Shown: in pieces, positions 51,998-59,415 of the stretch
How positions within the stretch are numbered: position 1 is the first letter of the stretch
Layout of the letters: the number at the start of each line of letters is the position of its first letter
Origin: Ruegeria atlantica
GTDB lineage: Bacteria > Pseudomonadota > Alphaproteobacteria > Rhodobacterales > Rhodobacteraceae
Direction: 5' to 3'
DNA: 64,000 nt
Assembly: GCF_013032505.1 (NCBI RefSeq)
Contig: NZ_WQCG01000009.1
Span: 62,001 to 126,000, forward strand
The notes under the pieces: model-generated
Databases searched by the model: none
Told to the model about the DNA's origin: nothing
The model's input: only the letters and a program-made list of their open reading frames with translations
Made by a program: the position numbers and the translations under genes

Positions 51998-52329
51998 TCG
52001 GCCCACCTATGCGATGCCTGCAAATTGATGCCATTTATCAGACCTGCCCAATAAGGCGCAGTCAAAACCAACCCTCCCAGCAACAGTACTGATGAATCCA
52101 ACCTTTCGTCCAAATTCAAAACCTCGAAAAGGTAATAAGCCACTGAGGCGATCACACTGATATACGCGGCCACTGACGCAAAAAGAGTGAGGGTCCACCA
52201 GAAGAAAAATCGCAGCCACATGAATCTACCCAGAGGGACTGGCAAGCTAAAACGAAAAGCCCAGAGGACAAACTTGATTCCAGCATAGGCTAGAAGAGCA
52301 CATGTTATCAGAAAGACGACATCAAGCAC
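51994..52329 (-). CDS. small membrane protein of the AAA+ operon
   Basis: 111 residues with three probable membrane helices (LDVVFLITCALLAYAGIKFV; WTLTLFASVAAYISVIASVA; SVLLLGGLVLTAPYWAGLIN). Unrecognised. Overlaps the following gene by 4 bases (ATGA). Base composition looks more AT-rich than the ATPase gene. Confidence 0.65.
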   Translation of the reverse strand: MLDVVFLITCALLAYAGIKFVLWAFRFSLPVPLGRFMWLRFFFWWTLTLFASVAAYISVIASVAYYLFEVLNLDERLDSSVLLLGGLVLTAPYWAGLINGINLQASHRWAE

Positions 52330-52368
52330 TCAGGTACTCCTTACAAACGGATCGAGCGTGTGTTGCAC

Positions 52369-52665
52369 TCAGTTTACTCTCCGGCTGAGCCTACCAACAA
52401 ATACGACGGCCAACGCGAACAAAGGCAATGCAAACGCTCGTGCCGTGATCTGCAGGTTGAAACCTATGTAAGACGCCAAGCTGCCCTCAAATAGGATCAG
52501 CGATTCTTCCCATGTGGTGCCCTCGAACCCGCTGCCGGCGTTCACACCGAACTGGGTCAGGAACAGAACCACCACCGCACCCAGAAAGCCGAGCAAACCC
52601 CAGCGCAGGGGCTGAATCAGACCCAAAACAAGGGCAAAACCGGTGATTGCGAGTGTCAATGTCAC
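52369..52665 (-). CDS. small membrane protein of the AAA+ operon
   Basis: 98 residues; hydrophobic helices at ~2-17 and 20-40 and a third near 78-92, with an exposed loop NAGSGFEGTTWEESLILFEG between. Unrecognised. Its ATG overlaps the stop of the upstream gene (ATGA). Confidence 0.65.
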   Translation of the reverse strand: MTLTLAITGFALVLGLIQPLRWGLLGFLGAVVVLFLTQFGVNAGSGFEGTTWEESLILFEGSLASYIGFNLQITARAFALPLFALAVVFVGRLSRRVN

Positions 52666-52997
52666 GTCTGTGCCTCCTTTGACCGACGACGCGTTGTTAG
52701 ATACGCGCCTGCGGCCAAGATCAGTGCGGGCACGAACCAGAACAACGCAGCACCAAGAAAATGTGAAGGCATTTCATTTGGGGCAAAGGCGTGGAGCAGT
52801 GAGCCGGGACGGAACAAGGATGCGTTGTTTATCCAAATCTCGAACAGCGCACTCCATATGTATGTGACGGCGAAGATGATCAGCACCAGCATGGCAAAGG
52901 CCCGTCGAGAGGCCGGTCTGCGACGGGCAACAGCGATGCCCAAAAACAGACAGATGGCGATCAGCGACGCTAGGAAAGCGATCAGGCCACCGATCAT
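52662..52997 (-). CDS. small membrane protein directly coupled to the AAA+ ATPase
   Basis: 111 residues from the ATG at 52997, overlapping the ATPase stop by 4 bases; the frame opens 77 codons earlier, but that part is just the ATPase gene read out of frame. Three membrane helices (LIAFLASLIAICLFLGIAVA; AFAMLVLIIFAVTYIWSALF; FLGAALFWFVPALILAAGAY) with basic clusters ARRRPASRR and TTRRRSK on the cytosolic side. Unrecognised. Confidence 0.7.
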   Translation of the reverse strand: MIGGLIAFLASLIAICLFLGIAVARRRPASRRAFAMLVLIIFAVTYIWSALFEIWINNASLFRPGSLLHAFAPNEMPSHFLGAALFWFVPALILAAGAYLTTRRRSKEAQT

Positions 52998-54925
52998 GTT
53001 TTGCCCTCCAGATACCGCCGTTTGGCCTCTTCCATCCGGCCCATCTCGCGGACGGCGCTCTCGATGGCGACCTCGTCGCTCTTGTCGGCATAGCGGAACT
53101 CGCTGTCGGCGTAGCGGTTGATTTCCTGTATCACCATCTCGACCGTGATCGGCTGGCGCAGGTCCTCGATCATAGCCTTTTTGGTGTCGTAGTCGCAGAA
53201 CAGGAACAGGTCGGGGTTTTCCATCCACTCGTCGGGCAGTTCGAAATCCATCGCGCGGACCTTGACCGCGTCGGTGATGTTCTTGATCGCGCGGCCTGTA
53301 AACCGCTCATCCGCCTGCTGGATCGCCTTGAGGTAGGTGCCCAGTTTGGCGATTGTGTCCATCTGGCCGATATCGCCGGAGACCCGGTCATAGACCTGCA
53401 GCAAGGCATCCTCATGCGGGCGGGAGTGGCTTTCGAAACTGGCGGCGACGGCCTTCTTGATCTCTTGCGCGGCATAGGCTTCGTGCTCGCCCAGCGGGAT
53501 GTCGTGGTTGCGGCCCATCAGCAGGTGCAGGATGTCGATGTAATCCTCACGCGTCTGCGGCCCGTCCACCAGGAACCGCGCCCCCGCCCGCTGGCGCAGG
53601 GCGTCGTCCACATTCTCGGGGTAGTTCGAGAACATGCCAAAGGTGCAGTTGCCGCGCACGACGGTGTTGGCGCCGGCAAAGCTCTCCATCAGCACGGCGG
53701 TGATTTCCAACTGCCCGGCTGAGGACTGCCGGTCGCCGCGTTTGCCCGCAAGCTGGTCGATATCGTCGATGGTGCCGAAGCCGATGACCGAGGGGTCGAT
53801 GATCGTATTGATAAACGCCTTGGCGTTCTGGCCGGACTTGCCCTGATAGCTGTCGATATTGTCGGTGCTCAGATTCTGATAGCGGAACGGATAGCCCGCG
53901 TTCTGGCAATAGTCGTTGATCAGACCGGCCATCATCTGGATCAAGGTGGTCTTTCCGGTACCCGGTTTGCCGTCGCCCATAAAGGTGAAGATGAACCCGC
54001 CAAGTTCCGCGAAGGGGTTCAGGCGGCGGTCGAAATCATAGGCCATCACCATCTTGGCCAGCTTCATCGCCTGATACTTGGCGATATGGTTGCCGACCAC
54101 CTCGTTCGGCTTCTTGAACGTCATGGTCAGCGTGGTGGATTTGGCTTTGGACGCAGGTTCGAACCCCCGGATTGTCAGGTCATCCGCTTCTATATGCCAA
54201 GCTGCGTTCTGGAACGGGGCCAGATGGCCAGACGATTGCGCGCGCAGGGCCGCTTTTTCCATTAGTTGCTCGGCATAGGCACTAACGGCCGCGATCAGGT
54301 GCGCGTCGTCAGGCGCGTGTTTGGCCAGTGTCTGGTCCAGTTCCCAAAGCGCGCCGTGCAGGGCAAGTTGGCCATTGTCGGTCAGAACCTCTTCGACTTC
54401 ACCGATATCCACCGTGGTTTCGCCCAGATGCGAGGACATCAGGTATGCCAGCGCATTGCCGAACACGTGCGAGGTAGTCAGAGCCTCAGCAGTTAGCAAT
54501 TCCGAGAATTCGGTCTTGCGCGCAGCAGGCAGATCACCCGCAAGGTTCGCACGTTTCAAGTCGGCGAGCGGGGTCTGTTCCGCATAAGCCTCACCCACGG
54601 CCAGAGCGATGGCGATGGCGCGCCGGATCACCTGCTGTGTAGTCGCCTGAGGCGGCGAGACCAGCATGTCACCATCATCCGACGCCTCAATCCGCTCGAC
54701 CAGATGCACCCCATCTGTCCGCACTGTGCGCCGTGTCACCAAACCCGGCGTGGTGGACCGGAACCTACGTCCGGTCGACACCCCTGGCGACCGTTCCGTC
54801 GACGTTTCCACCGCCTTGGCAATCCGAGGCGCGTGTTCGAACCCGTTTAGCAAGGCGGTCGCTGCCGGATAATGCTTGCGAATATCGTCTTCGCGCAATT
54901 CCATCTGGTCTGACGTCAAACTCAT
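52994..54925 (-). CDS. AAA+ ATPase, central gene of an unknown operon
   Basis: 643 residues. The first ~300 residues are helical and unrecognised. The AAA+ module has Walker A GDGKPGTGKTTLIQMM near residue 320, a Walker B-like VIGFGTIDDIDQLAG near 385 (Asp-Asp-Ile-Asp instead of the usual Asp-Glu), and sensor-1 asparagine in FGMFSNYPENVDDALRQRAG near 435. That last stretch resembles the Vps4/FtsH-type second region of homology with arginine finger. A helical lid and C-terminal domain follow. No membrane helix. It overlaps the next small membrane gene by 4 bases. Probably remodels or assembles the products of its own operon. Confidence 0.85.
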   Translation of the reverse strand: MSLTSDQMELREDDIRKHYPAATALLNGFEHAPRIAKAVETSTERSPGVSTGRRFRSTTPGLVTRRTVRTDGVHLVERIEASDDGDMLVSPPQATTQQVIRRAIAIALAVGEAYAEQTPLADLKRANLAGDLPAARKTEFSELLTAEALTTSHVFGNALAYLMSSHLGETTVDIGEVEEVLTDNGQLALHGALWELDQTLAKHAPDDAHLIAAVSAYAEQLMEKAALRAQSSGHLAPFQNAAWHIEADDLTIRGFEPASKAKSTTLTMTFKKPNEVVGNHIAKYQAMKLAKMVMAYDFDRRLNPFAELGGFIFTFMGDGKPGTGKTTLIQMMAGLINDYCQNAGYPFRYQNLSTDNIDSYQGKSGQNAKAFINTIIDPSVIGFGTIDDIDQLAGKRGDRQSSAGQLEITAVLMESFAGANTVVRGNCTFGMFSNYPENVDDALRQRAGARFLVDGPQTREDYIDILHLLMGRNHDIPLGEHEAYAAQEIKKAVAASFESHSRPHEDALLQVYDRVSGDIGQMDTIAKLGTYLKAIQQADERFTGRAIKNITDAVKVRAMDFELPDEWMENPDLFLFCDYDTKKAMIEDLRQPITVEMVIQEINRYADSEFRYADKSDEVAIESAVREMGRMEEAKRRYLEGKT

Positions 54926-54947
54926 TTCACAATCGCCTTTGCTGTAT

Positions 54948-56066
54948 TCAATATCTCAACACCTGCCCGGTCTTGCTGACGACGAACTTAAGTACGTCGG
55001 CAAAACCCGGCGGGTTGCGCTCGGCCAGCACCTGAAACGGACGCTGGGGCAGTATGATCGAGCGCTGGGTGCGGGTGGCCCCGGTTTCGGCCCCCTGCCC
55101 GCCGAACGGGTCTAGTGCGAAGACCTCGCGCTCGACGGTGGAAAACCATCCAGCGCGTTCTTCGATGACGTCTTCGCTTTCCAGTTCCTCTGTGGTCCAG
55201 GCCAGCGCCCAGTCCTGACCTTGCGGAGACTGCGCGTCCTCTAGAACTTGCCGCATTGGACCGGATTGCTCGGTAAAGGCTGAGGAATACATTGGCCCCA
55301 CATGGATGCGGCGTAGGTGTTTGGGGTGCAGGTCGTCGAAATCCTGATCGAAGCCCTTGGCAATGGTCACCAGTTTCAGCCCGCCCAAGGATTGCGCCAT
55401 CAGATGGGCTTGCACCTCGGGCCAGCGGCGTTGGTCTTTAGGCAGGGCGGTTTTGCCGCTGTCTTCTAGCTGCATCAAGTAGATGACCGGCAGGTTGATC
55501 TGGCTGTCGTAAACCGCCCAGTGGATCATGAACTTGCGCCGATCCCCCTCATTTTCGATCCAGTTACATTCTGGATCGTTGCGGGCCCAGAACAGCTGGC
55601 CTTTTAGCAATTCCTCGTAATAGAGCCTTTGCGACAGCGCGAATTGCAGTTTGGTGGGGATTTCCTGTTCGCTGATAATGGTGCGCACCATGTCGGTCTT
55701 CAGGTCATCCTCGGACGGCATGTTCTCCAGATGCACCTGCGCCTGCTGCGCGTCATTGGCCATTGTCAGCAACTCGGCTGCCACCGGAAATCCGCTGTCA
55801 CGCTTGTCCATGGCGAGGCTGCCAAAGAACCGCCCCGTATCGCGGCCGACCAGTAGGTATTTCATACTCAGCGCGCGGAAGGTGTAGAGCAGCCCAGAAA
55901 GGTAACGCGACACGATCCGCACTTCTTGTTTCGAGATCGCCCCTTCGGCCTCCATCGTCGCAGCCACGCGCAGTAGGTGGACGGTGATCACCTCAAATTT
56001 GCGGAAATAGCGGCGCGAGGCGAAGGTGTCAGTCAGGCCGACATGGTCTTGGGTGGGGTCAGCCAT
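54948..56066 (-). CDS. soluble protein of the AAA+ operon, unknown
   Basis: 372 residues from the ATG at 56066, overlapping the upstream stop by 8 bases; a start at 56078 is possible. No recognised domain, signal peptide or membrane helix. A helical N-terminal region (YFRKFEVITVHLLRVAATME) precedes a mixed region with FMIHWAVYDSQINLPVIYLM, and the C terminus has RPFQVLAERNPPGFADVLKF. Ends 22 bases before the ATPase start, so an ATPase partner is a reasonable inference. Confidence 0.72.
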   Translation of the reverse strand: MADPTQDHVGLTDTFASRRYFRKFEVITVHLLRVAATMEAEGAISKQEVRIVSRYLSGLLYTFRALSMKYLLVGRDTGRFFGSLAMDKRDSGFPVAAELLTMANDAQQAQVHLENMPSEDDLKTDMVRTIISEQEIPTKLQFALSQRLYYEELLKGQLFWARNDPECNWIENEGDRRKFMIHWAVYDSQINLPVIYLMQLEDSGKTALPKDQRRWPEVQAHLMAQSLGGLKLVTIAKGFDQDFDDLHPKHLRRIHVGPMYSSAFTEQSGPMRQVLEDAQSPQGQDWALAWTTEELESEDVIEERAGWFSTVEREVFALDPFGGQGAETGATRTQRSIILPQRPFQVLAERNPPGFADVLKFVVSKTGQVLRY

Positions 56067-56451
56067 CGTTGAACTCACCGATCAGCAAATCTGTTCCATC
56101 CCGGCTTAACCGATATAAAGGTCGATCCAAAAACCCGGATTTGCTTTTTCTCTTCACGGATTCTGGGGCGAGCGGGTTAGAAGCAGCAAGAAGCGTTACC
56201 TGACGCTGCTTTCGCATTTGCCAACCAAAAAACGTACCAAACAAACCGAAAATAAAAGGAATAGCGATAAGTATTGCCGCAAGTTCCGAACCTGGCGCGG
56301 TGTATTCTCCTGCTTCACCGGTGATGCTGTTGCTGTACTCTACTTTCACCGACTCCGAGAAATAGGCGGGCACCGAGAAAGTAAGTGAGGTCAACGTAAA
56401 GAAAAGCAGTCCGAACGCCAAACAAGCTCTTAGTCTTGGACTATTCATCAC
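56059..56451 (-). CDS. small two-helix membrane protein of the AAA+ operon
   Basis: 130 residues: first helix at ~8-28 (ACLAFGLLFFTLTSLTFSVP), a periplasmic loop with SESVKVEYSNSITGEAGEYT, second helix at ~56-76 (LAAILIAIPFIFGLFGTFFG), then a basic cytosolic tail of ~55 residues. Unrecognised. Overlaps the upstream coiled-coil gene by 4 bases. More AT-rich than its neighbours. Confidence 0.68.
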   Translation of the reverse strand: MMNSPRLRACLAFGLLFFTLTSLTFSVPAYFSESVKVEYSNSITGEAGEYTAPGSELAAILIAIPFIFGLFGTFFGWQMRKQRQVTLLAASNPLAPESVKRKSKSGFLDRPLYRLSRDGTDLLIGEFNDG

Positions 56452-57527
56452 CCACCGTACAAATTCTTATCGTGCTTCTCGACGATCGAGGCGAACCGGC
56501 GGGCAAAGCGTTCGTCCGCCTTGGCCTTTTTCTCCAGCACGTCGCGGGCAAAGACCATGTGGTCCTCATGCGCCTCTAGCATGTCGGCCATCTTCTGGTT
56601 GGTCGCGGTGCCGATGGCAGCCATGGCGGTTTGCGCCTCCTGGTCGGTCTGTACGCCGATCTCGTTGATGCGGTGGGCCACGTCCTGCTGCTGCGCGGTT
56701 TTCAGCGATTTGGTCAGGGCGTCATACAACACCACGCGCTGTTGGGTGTCTGTCTGCAGCTTGTTGATCAGCACCATCTGCGTCGCCGCCTGGTTCTGAA
56801 GTGAATCTACCCAGGTTTTGCCCTTTTCGATATAGCGCTCGAGAGTTTGAGATTTGGCCAACTTGACCTGCTCTTCCTGAACCTTGGCGTTGTATTGCTT
56901 GTTCAACTCAGCCAGTTCGGTCTCCAGTTGAGTACGCGCGGCGGCGTCCTGTTCGACGCTGATCTTGTTCTCCAGCGTGATGATCGTCGGATCCATGCCT
57001 TGGATTTCGGCACGCAGCGCCTCTAGTTCAGCCACAGTCGCCTCGCGGTCATCCAGCGTGCCAGTCAGGTTTTCTTCAACCTTCACGCGCTGTTCCTCCA
57101 GCACGGATAGCTGCCCTTCCAGCAGTTTCACAATCACGTCTGATTTGGCGATCAGATCCTGAAGTTTGTCGTCGATATTGGCGGTTCGCATGCGTTCCTG
57201 CCGCATCGACTCGGATTTGCCTTTCGAGAAGATGCCGACAAACGACTCCCACCCAGTTTTCGAGCGCATCTCGTCGAAATCTTTCGAAAAGGCACTGGTG
57301 ACGTCGTCCAGACCCATGATCAGCTCTGCAATATTGGCGGTCATCACCTCGGTATGTGCGTGCACATCTTCAAGCGTAGCGTTTTCGATGTCGATGTCCG
57401 CCTCAGCGGTGCCAATCTTGGAGCGCGCGGCTTCGATCCGCGATGTCAGCCCTTCGATCTGCGACTGGCTTTCGCGCACTTTGGCCTGAGTTTCTTCGAT
57501 CAACGCGTCAAACTGCTGGTTCGACAT
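56448..57527 (-). CDS. TelA-like coiled-coil protein
   Basis: 359 residues, no signal or membrane helix, long heptad-rich helices throughout. It resembles the TelA (toxic-anion/tellurite resistance) family in shape and in spots: WESFVGIFSKGKSESMRQER followed by a helix with LLEGQLSVLEEQR, then QTLERYIEKGKTWVDSLQNQ and the end region TQQRVVLYDALTKSLKTAQQ. The match is remote and made by eye. First gene of the ten-gene operon, so its product is likely made in excess; a scaffold for the membrane subunits and the ATPase is plausible. Confidence 0.65.
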   Translation of the reverse strand: MSNQQFDALIEETQAKVRESQSQIEGLTSRIEAARSKIGTAEADIDIENATLEDVHAHTEVMTANIAELIMGLDDVTSAFSKDFDEMRSKTGWESFVGIFSKGKSESMRQERMRTANIDDKLQDLIAKSDVIVKLLEGQLSVLEEQRVKVEENLTGTLDDREATVAELEALRAEIQGMDPTIITLENKISVEQDAAARTQLETELAELNKQYNAKVQEEQVKLAKSQTLERYIEKGKTWVDSLQNQAATQMVLINKLQTDTQQRVVLYDALTKSLKTAQQQDVAHRINEIGVQTDQEAQTAMAAIGTATNQKMADMLEAHEDHMVFARDVLEKKAKADERFARRFASIVEKHDKNLYGG

Positions 57528-57650
57528 CTGTCCTATTCCTTTTTTTAATTATGCACCCAACAAGATAGGGAATGTTACGAGCATTTACATCCCCTTGGGC
57601 ATCCAATCACGGGGAACTTTGGCAAACTCCGTAGAAAAAAGATAGGCGGG

Positions 57651-57679
57651 TTGACACTTTGGCCTCAGATCGCATGAAT
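57651..57679 (+). promoter_or_regulatory. candidate sigma-70 promoter upstream of the aldehyde dehydrogenase
   Basis: TTGACA at 57651-57656 and a weak ATGAAT at 57674-57679, 17 bases apart. The leader to the ATG at 57812 would be about 125 bases. This 284-base gap also contains the promoter of the divergent TelA-like/AAA+ operon, which I could not pinpoint. Confidence 0.4.
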
Positions 57680-57811
57680 GCGCCCCGGTAGGCAAAAAAC
57701 GTCACGTTTACCATACGAAAACTGGATTGATATGACCCTGCGGGTGGCCATAGACAGTCCGGGAGGCACATGTTTGAGTGCTAACAAATTTTTACTGCCG
57801 GAGGCTGACTC

Positions 57812-59287
57812 ATGCTGGACGCGACAACCGACCTGAAATCAATCCTGAAAAACCCCGATCTGCTTGTAACCAAAGCCTATATCGGCGGTCAGTGGGTCGA
57901 CGGGGATAATGGCACTTTTGCCGTCACCAACCCGGCACGCGGAGACGTCGTGGCCGAAGTCGCCGACCTGAGCCGCGCACAAGTCGCCGGAGCGATTGCT
58001 CAGGCCGAGGCCGCGCAAAAGGAATGGGCCAAGCTGACCGGCAAGGAACGCGCCATGATTCTGCGCCGCTGGTACGACCTGATGATGGAGAACGCCGAAG
58101 ATCTGGGCAAAATCCTGACCGCCGAGCAGGGCAAACCGTTGGCCGAAGCCGTTGGAGAGATCGGCTATGGTGCCTCGTTCATCGAGTTTTTCGGCGAAGA
58201 GGCCAAGCGGGTCTACGGCGAGACGATCCCCGGCCATCAGCGCGACAAGCGGATCATGGTGCTGAAGCAGCCGATCGGCGTTGCGGCCTCGATCACGCCT
58301 TGGAACTTCCCGAATGCGATGATCACCCGCAAGGCCGCCCCGGCGCTGGCGGCTGGCTGCGCCTTTGTTGCGCGCCCGGCCAAGGAAACTCCGTTGTCCG
58401 CACTTGTAATGGGTGTTCTGGCAGAACAAGCTGGAATCCCGGCAGGCGTGTTCAACGTGCTGCCATCCTCCAGCGCCAGCGAAATTGGCAAGGAATTCTG
58501 CGAGAACCCTGGCGTTCGTAAACTGACCTTCACAGGCTCGACCGAAGTCGGTCGGATCCTGCTGAAACAGGCGGCCGATCAGGTGATGAAATGCTCGATG
58601 GAACTGGGCGGCAACGCGCCGTTCATCGTGTTTGACGACGCTGATCTGGATGCAGCCGTTGAAGGCGCGATGATGTGCAAGTTCCGCAATAACGGCCAGA
58701 CCTGCGTCTGCGCTAACCGCATCTACGTGCAGGCCGGCGTTTACGATGAATTTGCAGCCAAGCTGAAAGCCGCTGTTGAAGCGCTGAAAGTCGGCGACGG
58801 TCTGGCCGAGGGCACAACCACCGGCCCGCTGATCAATGAAGAAGCGGTCGCCAAGGTCGAGGAACACATCAAAGACGTCACCGACAAGGGCGGCGCGGTT
58901 CTTGCCGGCGGCCTGCCACATGATCTGGGTGGTACTTTCTTCCAGCCGACCATCGTGACTGGCGTAACCCAAGACATGATGGTTGCGCAGGACGAAACCT
59001 TTGGCCCGCTGGCTCCGCTGTTTAAGTTCGAAGACGAAGATGACGTGATTGCCATGGCCAACGATACGATCTTTGGTCTTGCCTCTTATTTCTACGCCAA
59101 GGACCTCAGCCGTGTGTACAAAGTGGCCGAGGCACTGGAATACGGCATCGTCGGTGTGAACACCGGTATCATCTCGACCGAGCTTGGCCCGTTCGGCGGC
59201 GTCAAACAGTCCGGCCTGGGCCGCGAAGGCAGCCATCACGGCATGGAAGACTATCTTGAGATGAAATACGTCTGCCTGTCGGTCTGA
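57812..59287 (+). CDS. gabD: NAD(P)-dependent succinate-semialdehyde dehydrogenase
   Basis: 491-residue aldehyde dehydrogenase oxidising succinic semialdehyde to succinate. N-terminal KAYIGGQWVDGDNGTFAVTN, cofactor segment ASITPWNFPNAMITRKAAPA, GSTEVGR, catalytic Glu in MELGGNAPFIVFDDADLD and nucleophile Cys in NNGQTCVCANR. The GLGREGSHHGMEDYLEMKYV end is characteristic of GabD. GGAGG box before the ATG; hairpin terminator after. No transaminase partner in view. Confidence 0.94.
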   Translation: MLDATTDLKSILKNPDLLVTKAYIGGQWVDGDNGTFAVTNPARGDVVAEVADLSRAQVAGAIAQAEAAQKEWAKLTGKERAMILRRWYDLMMENAEDLGKILTAEQGKPLAEAVGEIGYGASFIEFFGEEAKRVYGETIPGHQRDKRIMVLKQPIGVAASITPWNFPNAMITRKAAPALAAGCAFVARPAKETPLSALVMGVLAEQAGIPAGVFNVLPSSSASEIGKEFCENPGVRKLTFTGSTEVGRILLKQAADQVMKCSMELGGNAPFIVFDDADLDAAVEGAMMCKFRNNGQTCVCANRIYVQAGVYDEFAAKLKAAVEALKVGDGLAEGTTTGPLINEEAVAKVEEHIKDVTDKGGAVLAGGLPHDLGGTFFQPTIVTGVTQDMMVAQDETFGPLAPLFKFEDEDDVIAMANDTIFGLASYFYAKDLSRVYKVAEALEYGIVGVNTGIISTELGPFGGVKQSGLGREGSHHGMEDYLEMKYVCLSV

Positions 59288-59295
59288 TCTGAAAT

Positions 59296-59324
59296 GGCCC
59301 CGGTGCACAGCACCGGGGCCTTTT
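59296..59324 (+). terminator. Rho-independent terminator of gabD
   Basis: Perfect 11-base stem GGCCCCGGTGC/GCACCGGGGCC with an ACA loop, followed by TTTT, 8 bases after the stop. Confidence 0.92.
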
Positions 59325-59327
59325 GGT

Positions 59328-59367
59328 TTGTCACAAAACTGCAAACAAACCGTCACATCCCTGCAAT
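59328..59367 (+). promoter_or_regulatory. double Pho box (PhoB site)
   Basis: Four direct repeats at an 11-base period: TTGTCAC, CTGCAAA, CCGTCAC, CTGCAAT, each followed by a 4-base spacer. This is the layout of two tandem PhoB boxes (CTGTCAT-N4-CTGTCAT). It begins 88 bases upstream of the ATG of the phytase-like esterase gene. Confidence 0.75.
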
Positions 59368-59415
59368 GACCCGCGTTCATCCCCCTCTCATCCAAGTGAG
59401 AGAGGATACCATCCG

